The translations under genes and the position numbers were made by a program. This document shows positions 48,582-60,374 of a stretch of DNA of 64,000 nucleotides, piece after piece. Source of the DNA: Uranotaenia lowii (taxonomy: Eukaryota; Arthropoda; Insecta; Diptera; Culicidae); assembly GCF_029784155.1 (NCBI RefSeq), contig NC_073693.1, positions 25,270,002-25,334,001 on the forward strand. The letters are read 5' to 3'. How positions within the stretch are numbered: position 1 is the stretch's first letter; every line of letters starts with the position of its first letter. A model generated the notes under the pieces. It was not told the origin of the DNA. It did no database searches and saw only the letters and a list, made by a program, of their open reading frames with translations.

Positions 48582-49884
48582 CAGATTCAGATCAGATTCA
48601 GATCAGATTCAGATCAGATTCAGATCAGACTCAGATCAGATTCAGATCAGATTCAGATCAGATTCAGATCAGATTCAGATCAGATTCAGATCAGATTCAG
48701 ATCAGATTCAGATCAGATTCAGAATCAGATCAGAATCAGATCAGAATCTGATCAGAATCTGATCAGAATCAGATCAGAATCAGATCAGAATCAGATCAGA
48801 ATCAGATCAGAATCAGATCAGAATCAGATCAGAATCAGATCAGAATCAGATCAGAATCAGATCAGAATCAGATCAGAATCAGATCAGAATCAGATAAGAA
48901 TCAGATCAGAATCAGATCAGAATCAGATCAGAATCAGATCAGAATCAGATCAGATTCAGATCAGAATCAGATCAGAATCAGATCAGAATCAGATCAGAAT
49001 CAGATCAGAATCAGATCAGAATCAGATCAGAATCAGATCAGAATCAGATCAGAATCAGATCAGAATCAGATCAGAATCAGATCAGATTCAGATCAGATTC
49101 AGATCAGATTCAGATCAGATTCAGATCAGATTCAGATCAGATTCAGATCAGATTCAGATCAGATTCAGATCAGATTCAGATCAGATTCAGATCAGATTCA
49201 GATCAGATTCAGATCAGATTCAGATCAGATTCAGATCAGATTCAGATCAGATTCAGATCAGATTCAGATCAGCTTCAGATCAGATTCAGATCAGATTCAG
49301 ATCAGATTCAGATCAGATTCAGATCAGATTCAGATCAGATTCAGATCAGATTCAGATCAGATTCAGATCAGATTCAGATCAGATTCAGATCAGATTCAGA
49401 TCAGATTCAGATCAGATTCAGATCAGATTCAGATCAGATTTAGATCAGATTCAGATCAGATTCAGATCAGATTCAGATCAGATTCAGATCAGATTCAGAT
49501 CAGATTCAGATCAGATTCAGATCAGATTCAGATCAGATTCAGATCAGATTCAGATCAGATTCAGATCAGATTCAGATCAGATTCAGATCAGATTCAGATC
49601 AGATTCAGATCAGATTCAGATCAGATTCAGATCAGATTCAGATCAGATTCAGATCAGATTCAGATCAGATTCAGATCAGATTCAGATCAGATTCAGATCA
49701 GATTCAGATCAGATTCAGATCAGATTCAGATAAGATTTAGATCAGATTCAGATCAGATTAAGATCAGATTCAGATCAGATTCAGATCAGATTCAGATCAG
49801 ATTCGGATCAGATTCAGATCAGATTCAGATCAGATTCAGATCAGATTCAGATCAGATTCGGATCAGATTCAGATCAGATTCAGA
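48582..49884 (-). repeat. 11-bp satellite array 2, inverted relative to arrays 1 and 3
   Basis: Unit AGATTCAGATC on the plus strand, the reverse complement of GATCTGAATCT. About 118 units. From about 48721 to 49083 nearly every unit is AGAATCAGATC (T to A at one position), flanked on both sides by the standard unit, so the array has a sharply bounded homogenised subdomain. Confidence 0.97.
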
Positions 49885-50962
49885 AAGATCTGAATAGAAT
49901 GTAATCTTTTTTCTTTGTCATTGCTTATAGAAGTCAGCAATCTGCCAATTTTTGGTAGAAAATTTCGGATTATATATACGTATTTCCGCGTTTTTTCAAT
50001 ATCGATGCTGAAGTCCCTTTAAATCAAGCCCCCCGTCATCCATAATAGAGGCCTAATAGGAGCTTTATTGTCGAAGGCGTGATTCGATGAGTATCTTTCT
50101 GGATGGTCCAAACCCATCACTCGATGATAGAGGGGCTGGTGCTGAAATGAAGCCAGAAAAAAATCCCATACAACAATCTGACCACGTCAGCAGAAAAAAA
50201 TGCGCCAGATTGGTCCAACTACGGAGCCCATTATTCTTCAATATTCACGGTTTCCTGAACATTCCGGGAGCCAGAAGATTCATGATGGCCGCGGTTGTTT
50301 GGCCACATCGCCGTATCTATAGGTTCCTACCTCTATTGGAGAATGAATGGTTCGGCAAAAAAGAAGCCATTCACATCGTTTGGTGAGGGGCGATGAATCA
50401 GTGCGATTGGGGAATTGTTGCGGGGCGAGCAATTGTTGGCTCATTGGCTCGTGTTCAAGTTTAGTACTTCGGCAGATGGTGTGGATTCAAGTCTAGTCTA
50501 TGCGAAAGCGCAAGTGAACATCGGGATGAATTGCCCCGTCCAAAGATTCGCGAAAGCACTTGACCGGCCATCGAAGCTTGTTTTATTTATTCATGTGAGC
50601 TTGGCACAACAACAGAAAATCTGACCCCAAATTGAAATTTGTTTCAGATTTAATCAATCGATATTTAATTTTTTTTTAGAAATAGTGACATATTTGACTA
50701 GGATTGTGTAAAACAACAGGTGGGTTGATACCACAGCCCAAAAATTGTGAACGGATATCCGCCCATTTGATGATTGCTTGCACCCGTCTATCAGACATCA
50801 TCTAAGCCGGAAAACCACTTCATATCTTTGGAGGCATCATCACAATTGTGGCAGCCAGGAAGCTGAAGAAGAAAAAATCTTTCCGGAGGAAATCCTCCTT
50901 CACATTTCGGTTGATTTGTTTCCTATCTTCCTACTGCTCCAAACTCAACCTCACGTGGTAAA

Positions 50963-50971
50963 GGGGGATGA
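50963..50971 (+). promoter_or_regulatory. GGGGGATGA motif variant (five G)
   Basis: GGTAAAGGGGGATGAATTG, one G shorter than the consensus. Confidence 0.5.
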
Positions 50972-51605
50972 ATTGAGCTTTTGAACTTTTCAGTCGACAT
51001 CAAACCCATCCGATCTCTCTCGTACCTGGCTCAGCAGGGAAAGTGCAGGTCCTGCGGCATTACGACAGACTTTATATTTCGTTCCCCGGTAATGCGAGAC
51101 CCGAAAATAAAACCATTTGCAGTCACCGAACAAGAACAGAACCAGAAAAAAAGTCCAAAAGAAGAAAAAAAACCTAAAACTCAAAATAGGATAAAGCTCC
51201 ATTTCCATCTCAAACGATTCGGTTGGGCCGGGGAGTCGAACACATTCGGTTCCCGGTTTGCTTACTGTCAGCCTGAATGTTTGCACTATGGCTGATGCTG
51301 TTCTGTCGAGCGGGAAGATGCCATCAGATCCGTACAGGAGATGGAAGGCTCACGCCAAGCAACACCAAAAAAAAGACCAGGAGGACATCAACAGCACCGA
51401 AGGAAACGTAGAAAAAAGCGTAGTCAAAATCCTGCTGAAGGGAAGGCACGAATTTACATACCAAAAGCATAATCTACATATGTTTCCGTTTTAATTTTTT
51501 CCCACTTGTTCATTGCCGAACAGAAGCAGCACTGTTAGGTTTTTGGTTACGAGAGAGTGCAGACGGCAAGTAAAAAAACACAAAATTTGGCGAAACCCAG
51601 AAAAA

Positions 51606-51615
51606 GGGGGGATGA
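51606..51615 (+). promoter_or_regulatory. GGGGGGATGA motif site 8
   Basis: AAAAAGGGGGGATGAGAAC. Confidence 0.6.
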
Positions 51616-51975
51616 GAACAAACGAAAGCGTAAAACAAGTCACTTTTATCTTCTTTCGCCCGGCACAGACAGCTCCATTTGAGTTTTGTTGAGTTGTTTT
51701 CCGATCAAAAATGGATTCTGCCGAAACTTGAAGTTAAACTTTTATGTTCCGTTGAACAGTTTGAGGCATATTTTTTGCCATTTTTTGCTTTTTTTAAAAC
51801 CAAATGGCTATTTTTCTTTATTTCATGAGAGTTGTATATTAAAAATACGATAATCAGTTGATTTTTTGCATTTAAAATGCTTCATAGAAGTTATTCAATT
51901 ATTCCAAAATAAAAAAAAATTAAACTTAACGGAAACACGTTTGACTCTTAACAGATTTTTACCTGATTATCGACA

Positions 51976-53423
51976 GATCTGAACTGGATCTGATTTCAAT
52001 CTGATCTAAATCTGACTTGAATCTGATCTGAATCTGATCTGAATCTGATCTGAATCTGATCTGAATTTGATCTCAATCTGATCTGAATCTGATCTGAAGC
52101 TGATCTGAATCTGATCTGAATCTGATCTGAATCTGATCTGAATCTGATCTGAATCTGATCTGAATCTGATCTGAATCTGATCTGAATCTGATCTGAATCT
52201 GATCTGAATCTGATCTGAATCTGATCTGAATCTGATCTGAATCTGATCTAAATCTGATCTGAATCTGATCTGAATCTGATCTGAATCTGATCTGAATCTG
52301 ATCTGAATCTGATCAGAATCTGATCTGAATCTGATCTGAATCTGATCTGAATCTGATCTGAATCTGATCTGAATCTGATCTGAATCTGATCTGAATCTGA
52401 TCTGAATCTGATCTGAATCTGATCTGAATCTGATCTGAATCTGATCTGAATCTGATCTGAATCTGATCTAAATCTGATCTGAATCTGATCTGAATCTGAT
52501 CTGAATCTGATCTGAATCTGATCTGAATCTGATCTGAATCTGATCTGAACCTGATCTGAATCTGATCTGAATCTGATCTGAATCTGATCTGAATCTGATC
52601 TGAATCTGATATGAATCTGATCTGAATCTGATCTGAATCTGATCTGAATCTGATCTGAATCTGATCTGAATCTGATCTGAATCTGATCTGAATCTGATCT
52701 GAATCTGATCTGAATCTGATCTGAATCTGATCTGAATCTGATCTGAATCTGATCTGAATCTGATCTGAATCTGATCTGAATCTGATCTGAATCTGATCTG
52801 AATCTGATCTGAATCTGATCTGAATCTGATCTGAATCTGATCTGAATCTGATCTGAATCTGATCTGAATCTGATCTGAATCTGATCTGAATCTGATCTGA
52901 ATCTGATCTGAATCTGATCTGAATCTGATCTGAATCTGATCTGAATCTTATCTGAATCTGATCTGAATCTGATCTGAATCTGATCTGAATCTGATCTGAA
53001 TCTGATCTGAATCTGATCTGAATCTGATCTGAATCTGATCTGAATCTGATCTGAATCTGATTTGAATCTGATCTGAATCTGATCTGAATCTGATCTGAAT
53101 CTGATCTGAATCTGATCTGAATCTGATCTGAATCTGATCAGAATCTGATCTGAATCTGATCTGAATCTGATTTGAATCTGATCTGAATCTGATCTGAATC
53201 TGATCTGAATCTGATCTGAATCTGATCTGAATCTGATCTGAATCTGATCTGAATCTGATCTGAATCTGATCTGAATCTGATCTGAATCTGATCTGAATCT
53301 GATCTGAATCTGATCTGAATCTGATCTGAATCTGATCTGAATCTGATCTGAATCTGATCTGACTCTGATACGGATTTTATCTAATATGGATCTGAATCTG
53401 ATCTGAATTTGACCCGAATCAGA
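51976..53423 (+). repeat. 11-bp satellite array 3, unit GATCTGAATCT
   Basis: About 130 units, the most uniform of the three arrays. Rare variants recur at multiples of 11: GATCTAAATCTG at 52245 and 52465 (220 bp), and GATTTGAATCTG at 53059 and 53169 (110 bp), showing block duplication within the array. The edges are more diverged than the centre. Confidence 0.97.
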
Positions 53424-54444
53424 TTTTTTTTGTAAGTTGTTAAAGTATCACAGTTTTTCGATTCAAATTGAATATGCAGCTTTTATAGTCACGTTAAATT
53501 ATCCCAAATACAAACTATATTACAGTTCTGAAAGTTGTTATAAATTTTGTTTGTGTTCTTCTTCGTTTCAAGATCTTGCCGTCATTCCCAGTGAATGGTC
53601 ACTATCTGAACGGAATTGAGGTGACACAAAGTGCCTTCCGTAAAGTGACAACGATGCGTATAAGATTAGCGCAACTGGTCAGCAGTTTTCCATCAAGAAC
53701 AACAACTAGCTTGCTTTACCACACCTCATGAGGGAGGACATCGCGGTCAGAAACAGGATCCCTGAGTAAGGGGGGATGATTGCGACGCTGATGATGGCGA
53801 TGACGATCACCGGTCTTCTCCTCTACATCATCATGAGTTCGTGGTTTTGTGGCGTGTGATGATGAAATGAAAATATAAACAAAAATTACTTTCCCTCTGG
53901 GGGTGAAAACGGAGGACCATGATGGGGTTCTGATGATGGGGACGACTCAAGTTGCTGACTCATGATGATGACGGACGACGACAACGTCGACGTCGACGTC
54001 GGTTGAAAACTAATAATCACACACCCTCAATCCCTTTCCAATATGTGCTAAACTTTGCCAGCGTGTGAGATATTGCTCCGTGAAATTTGCATAAGATTAG
54101 AAAGCAATATCCGTGGGTTGCTTCTGGTTAATTTTTTGCCGATGGACGTCGGATCTAATGAAGTCAGCTCGAAATTGATCATCACTAGTTGAAATTGGTT
54201 GAGAGTTCAGCTTTATGAACGTTGATTAAGGTTAAAATGGAGGAGAACTTGTTGAAAATCATTATCTCTGATATCAAAACTATCCCAGAAAAATCGATAA
54301 GGGAAAGTTTTCAAAACAAGTAGAATTGGAAAGATTCCTTTCCCAAAAGCCGTTCTTACGTTCGTAAAATCGTTGGTCATCAAAGTGAAATGTCATGTCA
54401 CTTGGTCAGTAGCATCCATCGTTATCGAGGCCAACTTTCCGGTT
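53424..54444. other. Unique sequence with GATGATG- and GTCGAC-rich patches
   Basis: Holds a G-run motif at 53770, a GATGATG-rich stretch at 53775-53970 and a short palindromic run of CGTCGA units at about 53985-54003. No gene seen. Confidence 0.45.
53770..53779 (+). promoter_or_regulatory. GGGGGGATGA motif site 9
   Basis: GAGTAAGGGGGGATGATTG; shares GAGTAAGGGGGGATGATTG with site 2. Confidence 0.65.
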
Positions 54445-55052
54445 CCCAGCTAACATGAAATCGTAATAGAAATGATAATCCAAATCGAATATTTAGACAT
54501 TTTCAATAACCATCGTAAACAAGTTGGTATCGAGTGATTTTCTATCATTCATTTACGACAAGCTTTGCCCAAAAAAAGTTGAATCGTATAGCAGTTTAGT
54601 CAATTCGTAAATATGTCTCCAAACAGTTGAGAATACGCTAATTCGACATTTACGATTTGACTGAACTGATTTACGATAAATGGGCGATCCTTCCTTCTTT
54701 CTTCCTTTGACCGGTTCGTGAACAGAAAATCTTACATATAGAGCTATAGCGCGAATAATTTCAACTCATGAGTTGGCATCGTGGTAAGATACCAGACAGA
54801 CAACTCGGAGGCTGGAGTTCAAATCTCGGTCGGAAAAAATTTTTTTTTTCGTTTTATTCAAATTACTTCAAATCGTATATTTTGCTTTTTGTGGAGAAAT
54901 CGAATCGTTAAAATCTTGTCATTGTAGATATATCGCCTCCACTTTTATAGCTATATGCTATTTTGGTAAGTTTAATACAATCTTTTCATCTGGTATATTC
55001 GTTTGATTAATTCTGTTGTTCCTGCGATATACCCTCTTAAATGTTTGCTGGG
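54445..55052. mobile_element. Element with CCCAGCWAACAT inverted ends
   Basis: Left end CCCAGCTAACAT at 54445-54456. Right end ATGTTTGCTGGG at 55041-55052 is its reverse complement with one mismatch. The interior is AT-rich with repeated TACGA/TCGTAA words and includes the tRNA-like segment at 54770. No transposase frame. No clear target duplication beyond TT. Element status is inferred from the ends. Confidence 0.5.
54770..54852 (+). mobile_element. tRNA-like SINE head or tRNA pseudogene
   Basis: TGGCATCGTGG resembles the pol III A box with one mismatch. GAGTTCAAATCTC (about 54815-54827) fits the B box at normal distance. A T-run follows from about 54841, like a pol III terminator. The acceptor and anticodon stems do not pair, so it is not a functional tRNA gene. 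Confidence 0.5.
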
Positions 55053-55162
55053 TTATCATTCTAAGCCTTAGAACATTTTCGGCCATCGAATAATTCCCTT
55101 ATTCGGTTTATCCCAGCTAAACAAAAAGCACCGGTCCGTGTTCCTTTTAATCTCTCTCTCTC

Positions 55163-55171
55163 TCATCCCCC
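55163..55171 (-). promoter_or_regulatory. GGGGGATGA motif variant (five G), minus
   Basis: Reads CTCATCCCCCATAC on the plus strand, next to a (TC)n run. Confidence 0.35.
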
Positions 55172-55610
55172 ATACACAAAAATTCACAAAACTTTACAAA
55201 CCGACACAAATTCTTCTGCCAACAAAAAACGAGAAAAAGCTGCACAAAGTCCTCTGTCCACCAAATAATCCTGTCCGGAATTAGTTGTCTCAGCGGAAAA
55301 TTCAGGCACCCCCAGCCCAGGTTTCTCACCACATCAGCAGCTGGACTGGACTTTAAAAACCGAAAATTTCATCCTCCTCCCGTCGAAAATCTCCCCTACA
55401 GGAATGTTGGAACCAGTTCTGATCGAAAACAAAATTTGGAGAAAAAAACACCCACCCAAAACAAGGTCATTGGAAATAATCCTCCCCACCCTCAAACCGG
55501 GAAAAAGTTTACCGAAAAACCTGCCAAACTGTGGAGAAAAACGACACCGGCAGCAAAGTATTCGTGAACCATGAACCATTTTGGTTCTACGGGGGAAAAA
55601 ATCGAGGGAC

Positions 55611-55620
55611 GGGGGGATGT
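55611..55620 (+). promoter_or_regulatory. GGGGGGATG motif variant
   Basis: GGGACGGGGGGATGTCC; the last consensus base differs (T for A). Confidence 0.45.
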
Positions 55621-56225
55621 CCACCTTAAATTATCTTGGCTGGGCCGCTCTACAAATTATTCACGCATCCCTGATTTCTTTGGGATCAACAACCCACCAC
55701 CTTTTTCCCCAAGCCCCGTTTAAAAGACACACGTCGAAAAATTCTTTTGACCCTCAGAGTTTTATCAGCTTTTTTTCGAATACAAAAATTTTATCGTCGG
55801 ATTTGCAGTTGCTTGCACCATTCATTGCTTGTTTATGAGGGCGGATTTTTTTTATAATATTTTTCTTTATTTACTGGATTAGAATTAAAAAATGTTTAAA
55901 ATGTTCAAAATGTGGAATGCTTCTCTTTGCTGACATTTGTACCTGTAATTTGTTTGATCAATAACTGTTTTTCTTCTAATTTTACTGTTTTCAATGCTGC
56001 TAAATACGAATGAACGAGAGAGTGTTTGACTAGAATATTTTTTAACTGCAGTTTCAATTAACTAGAACATGTTTGATTGGAAGATTTTTACTAGCAAGAG
56101 TGTTGAGGAAATCTAGATTTTAAGAGTTAAGTTTATAGCTAATTAAATATTACGCTAAAGATGGCGGCTGTCGGTGAAGTTTTCGGGATTACACTTTCAA
56201 ATTTTGGTTTTCATAGGTTTTTGTT

Positions 56226-56417
56226 ATGGCTTTTGATATAGCTCAGTTGGCAAATCTGTTGTCACCTGAGCCGATGTCCGCGAGTTCAAGCCCAAGAGTA
56301 AACATCGAACACAGTTGAACCGGATAAGTTTTTCAATAACGATCCGCCAACTGCAACGTTGATAAAGTCGCGAATGCCATAAAGATCGTAAAACGACTAT
56401 AATCGAAACAAAAAAAA
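56226..56417 (+). mobile_element. tRNA-derived SINE with 13-bp target-site duplication
   Basis: A 192-bp body with pol III A box TATAGCTCAGTTGG (56237-56250) and B box GAGTTCAAGCCC (56282-56293). A tRNA-unrelated region follows with AATAACGATCCGCCA and AAAGATCGTAAAACGAC, then an A-rich tail. It is flanked by exact ATAGGTTTTTGTT copies at 56213-56225 and 56418-56430. Long target duplication plus A tail indicate LINE-machinery retrotransposition. The family name is not assigned. Confidence 0.9.
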
Positions 56418-56430
56418 ATAGGTTTTTGTT

Positions 56431-59406
56431 TTAGAAAATCAATTAGAAGAATGCTCTTATGCTTTAAACTTTAACTTGTTCACATTGACTTCTCAAATGT
56501 GCTTAAATTTTCAAAACGCTAGGGCAATGTTGGCAAAAGCTTGTGATAACAATGATTATGGCAATTGATTTTCAAATCATTTTATGCATTGAGGGAATTT
56601 TTCTTATCTACTTTGAGGACTAGCTTGCATTCTTCTGTGACTAAATTTAACAACACAAGGCAATAAAATTTACTTTTTTAGATTAATTTTAAATATTTAA
56701 ATCCATTTATGAAATAAGTTTATTTTACAGCTCTTAGAGATAACTTTTTAAAATTGGCACAAAAATCAGTAAATCAATTTGTTCAATCTTGTTAAAATCC
56801 CTGAGAAAAAAGGAATATAATAATAAATAATAAAATATATTGACAAAATCTGAATCTTTGATTCGATGGACGATAATAAATAGATTCAAAATCAGTTTTT
56901 GTTTTTCATGTAGGTTTTTTGTTTCATCAGAAGGATCGGTTTTCCTTAAAATTGGTTAGTTACAAAATTTCGACACACCATTACACAAAAACAAGAACTG
57001 ATAGACAGAATTGAACAAATGATTCGAATTTAGAATGTTAAAATGTTCCACAAACAATTACAAACCAAAAAAATGCTGTTCCTTACTGTAATTGATCGTC
57101 AAATGAGAAATAGCTCTCAATTTGATCCTAATCGTCCTTCGAAATGAATTCTTTCTAAAAAATAGTGCAAAAACTGCTAGAACTTCATATTTTAAATCAT
57201 TATATTCGAAGAAATATATTCATGGATTAAATAAAATTTCAATTTTTTTTTAAGATTCTTAAAAAAGACGAAATTAAAGGTTTTGAATAGTGATCATTGA
57301 AAAAAAAAATCAGTTTTTATCTTATAGAAGCTTAAATGAGCAAAATATTCGGTTAAAGTTGAAAACAACTAGTCAGACAAAATATAATATTCATAAGGGT
57401 GTTTAGCATTGAATTTTTTCTCGAATTCCGAAAACCCTGTAGTGTGTGTTATCGTCTCTTTTTTTTTTCATAAAAAAGAATGATCCTTTTTTATGAAATA
57501 AAACTAAAAACACTGATAGATTTTCCGTCCAGTTTTCGGAAATATTATTATAATAAAAAAAATTGATTTAAGAGCAATCGAATAATCTGATGAAAAGATT
57601 CAAATAAGATTCTCTCCCATTTCCAAAAAAATGGGGTTACAAGAAATCAAGAGTTATTGGAGTTTTCTTCAGTCTTTCTCCAACTTTAATTTTTATATCC
57701 AGCAAAATAGCATTCCTTACCTTCGGGAGAGCAAAACATGATTAGAAAAAAAACTACGTCAATCGTTTCATGATTGTTATTTGGATTTTTTTTTGTTATT
57801 TAAATTGTTGGAGCATTTGAGTTAGCCAAAGTTTTAAAAGTGTCGGTGGCTTCAAACATGGTGTACTCGTTTTTTTTTTAAAAGTAAGAATTTGTTCGAG
57901 CCCAACAAGCTGCACGACGAGAAATGCTCAAACTTTATTCAAAATGTGATTTGAACAGGTTAAAAAAGACAGTTTAACCCAATTTTAATAAAATTTTTGT
58001 GAAACCTTTTCATCTGATTACTTAAAATTTCTTTTAACTCAAGTTTTTATTTTTGCAAAAATCATTTCATCAAAACATTAAGGTACTCTTAAATTAATAG
58101 CTTTATATTTTGAAAATTATTTCAGAAAATTGGATAGAAAATCTGCCAGTGTTTTTAATTTCTTTTCATAAAAAAATGCTTTGTTTGGGACGTTTAAACT
58201 TTTTTTCTCGCTATTCCGTTTTGTCGTCTAGCGCAAAAAGACTAGAAAATTCATTAGTTATATTTTGGATCTTCATTTGCATTGCTTTAGACCAAATTTT
58301 CAAGAAATCCAAAAAAAGTGGCATTCTCCACACAAAATTTTCTTGTTTATCCTTACAAAATGTTTTATGAAAATCTGGGCACCTGAATATTATTTAAAAA
58401 TTTGCATAAATTCTGTTGTTCTTTTTGTCCAAAAAGGAAACTTTGGCTACATGGTTTACGAAATTCGATAAACCCTTATATTGATACAATAAATTCCAAG
58501 AGTTGATTCAAGACTCTTTTTGCTTGCATCAATCGATATATTTTGCCTCTTCAAATGATTTTTAGATTGACTTTTTTTTGTAATTTCTTTTTAAATAAAT
58601 TTCAAATTTTGAGATTTTTTATTTTCAAACATATATTATTTCCAAGTGAGAAAAATTATCTAAAATAAAATTTATCAACATTATTGAGTTCTTCTTAGAT
58701 ATTGACTAAGATAATTTGCTATTTTTCGAAAGATTTGGGGTTAGGTATTTAAAGTAGTTTTTTTACTCAACATTTGAAATTTCCATGGGTTATTTTATTC
58801 AATTAAGTTTTAAATTACAGTTTCATTTCTATTTTATCACTGCTCATGAATTAATTTTTTTTTTGATATTTATGACCCATTTTGAAACCATCCGGTCATG
58901 AAATAACACATTAAATCTGAACGCTATTAACCAATTTCTTATTTTGTTATCAATTTTAAAAAATTTTGTGGAGGTTTAGTTTATACAAAATTTTTTTTTA
59001 AATTCTTTAAACAGTAAAATGTTTTTTTTTTAAATAATAATGAAATTAAATCTTCATTTTTGAAGCAAGTTTTCTAAACATATCGATGAGTTTCACAAAC
59101 AAATTGTTCAATCCTGGGTTTTCAATCTGTGATAATAAAGCCTCTGCTTAAACAATAAACTAATATTTGAAAATGAATTTGCAATAATTAATATTCAGGT
59201 TATGAATTTTTACAAGCAGTTATGATTATTCACAAATGTTTGTGATCATTGACCGATAATTTTGAATTATATTTCTGGTGAAAAAAATTGATTCCAGGTT
59301 TGTTATTGTTTCTACGAATTTGATTTTTTTTAGTAATGTACATTATTTGCCACTTAAAAATATTGTTTAGCTAGAACTGACTGCTTTTCTCCAGTCATTC
59401 AATGTT
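56431..59406. other. AT-rich sequence, nothing identified
   Basis: About 3 kb of AT-rich DNA with many homopolymer runs. Short frames (for example 58110-58370) encode nothing recognisable. Confidence 0.5.
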
Positions 59407-59745
59407 CTGACTTTTTTTTATTTGACCCAAAAATTCTGTGATCATTTTCTGTGATGCAATTTCCTATAATTTCATTCAAAATCCATGATCAATTGGATTT
59501 ATTATACATTTTAGATGGGTCCATTAACATCATCAATCTTTCCTCACTTTTAAAATTCAAAGTAAGAAATTTAAATTCTATGTTGGCCAAATAAATTATA
59601 ATTTTAAAAATCATTTTCAAGTTAAAACATTCTGGGAAATCCGTGAATATTTCAAAATGCGGGGTTCCATAACACAGATTCTAAAATTAAAATTTGCTTA
59701 AAATTTTGTGAAATTACAGAATTTTCTATGACTTCAACAACCTTG
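59407..59745. mobile_element. MITE relic related to the element at 60375
   Basis: Shares, in order, TTCTGACTTT, a TTGGCCAAA/TAGGCCAAA block, ATAATTTT, CCGTG-AATAT, ACACAGATTCTA, TTTTGTGAAATTACAGA and CTTCAACAACCTTG with the copy at 60375-60740. The left terminus is not identifiable. Confidence 0.55.
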
Positions 59746-60374
59746 TTCAGTTTGTGAACACTGTGTAGTTAAAATTTGAGTGTGACTGAAAAGTTATGGA
59801 TAATTTTTTTTTAAACTTAGAATCACGATTTTTATGAATTTTCAGTTCATTGTTTCTTTGAAAAAAAAAATTCGCTGAAAACCTTAAATGGCTTGCTATT
59901 TGATTATGAAAAATACATTGAATTTCATAAGAATTTCGAGATATCTTTTGTCTTGTCAAACAAACATTTCTTGAACTTTAAAGTTTGAATATTCCTTTCA
60001 TGAAATATTTCATTTTTATATTCCTTGAAACGAATATTTAAACTTGAATTTATTTGTTTTTTTTCATTTCATTGATTTTGCAACTGATAAATGAGAATTT
60101 TTTGCATTTTGAGATTGAAATTGAAATTTTGTTTCAGATTTGGATGATGAATCTGAAATCTCATTTTTTCCTTGAATTTTCAGCGTGTTTATAGGTTTTG
60201 GATTTTTGAATGATTTAAGAATTAATGATGTCTTCAATCAAACTCTTGATATAGTTAAGGGCTTTTGCATCATTATTGGAAACTTCGATATTTTAGTTTT
60301 ATTTACAAAACCTTTTCTCAATTCCAACACAAATACAGATTGCTGATAACTGAATCAGAGCTTGAGTTCTGAGG

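Larger units (their letters stand above)
49885..51975. other. Unique GC-richer spacer between arrays 2 and 3
   Basis: About 2.09 kb. It contains G-run motif sites at 50963 and 51606 and a weaker GGGGCGATGAATCA at 50387. Frames up to 104 codons (50087-51295) show no recognisable domain. I see no similarity to the other spacer apart from the motif. Confidence 0.45.
55053..56212. other. Unique sequence, no gene
   Basis: 55140-55720 is GC-richer and contains motif variants at 55163 (minus) and 55611. A 96-codon minus frame (55334-55624) has no recognisable domain. The remainder is AT-rich. Confidence 0.4.

Noticed and set aside
51600..51980. Other minus-strand AG|GT junctions as ratchet sites (for example near 51970, 55949, 57719)
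   Set aside because: They lack a polypyrimidine tract or have poor donors (GTAAAA, GTACAA), unlike the site at 46957.
55334..55624. 96-codon minus-strand frame overlapping a motif site
   Set aside because: No domain; frame boundaries do not coincide with splice signals.
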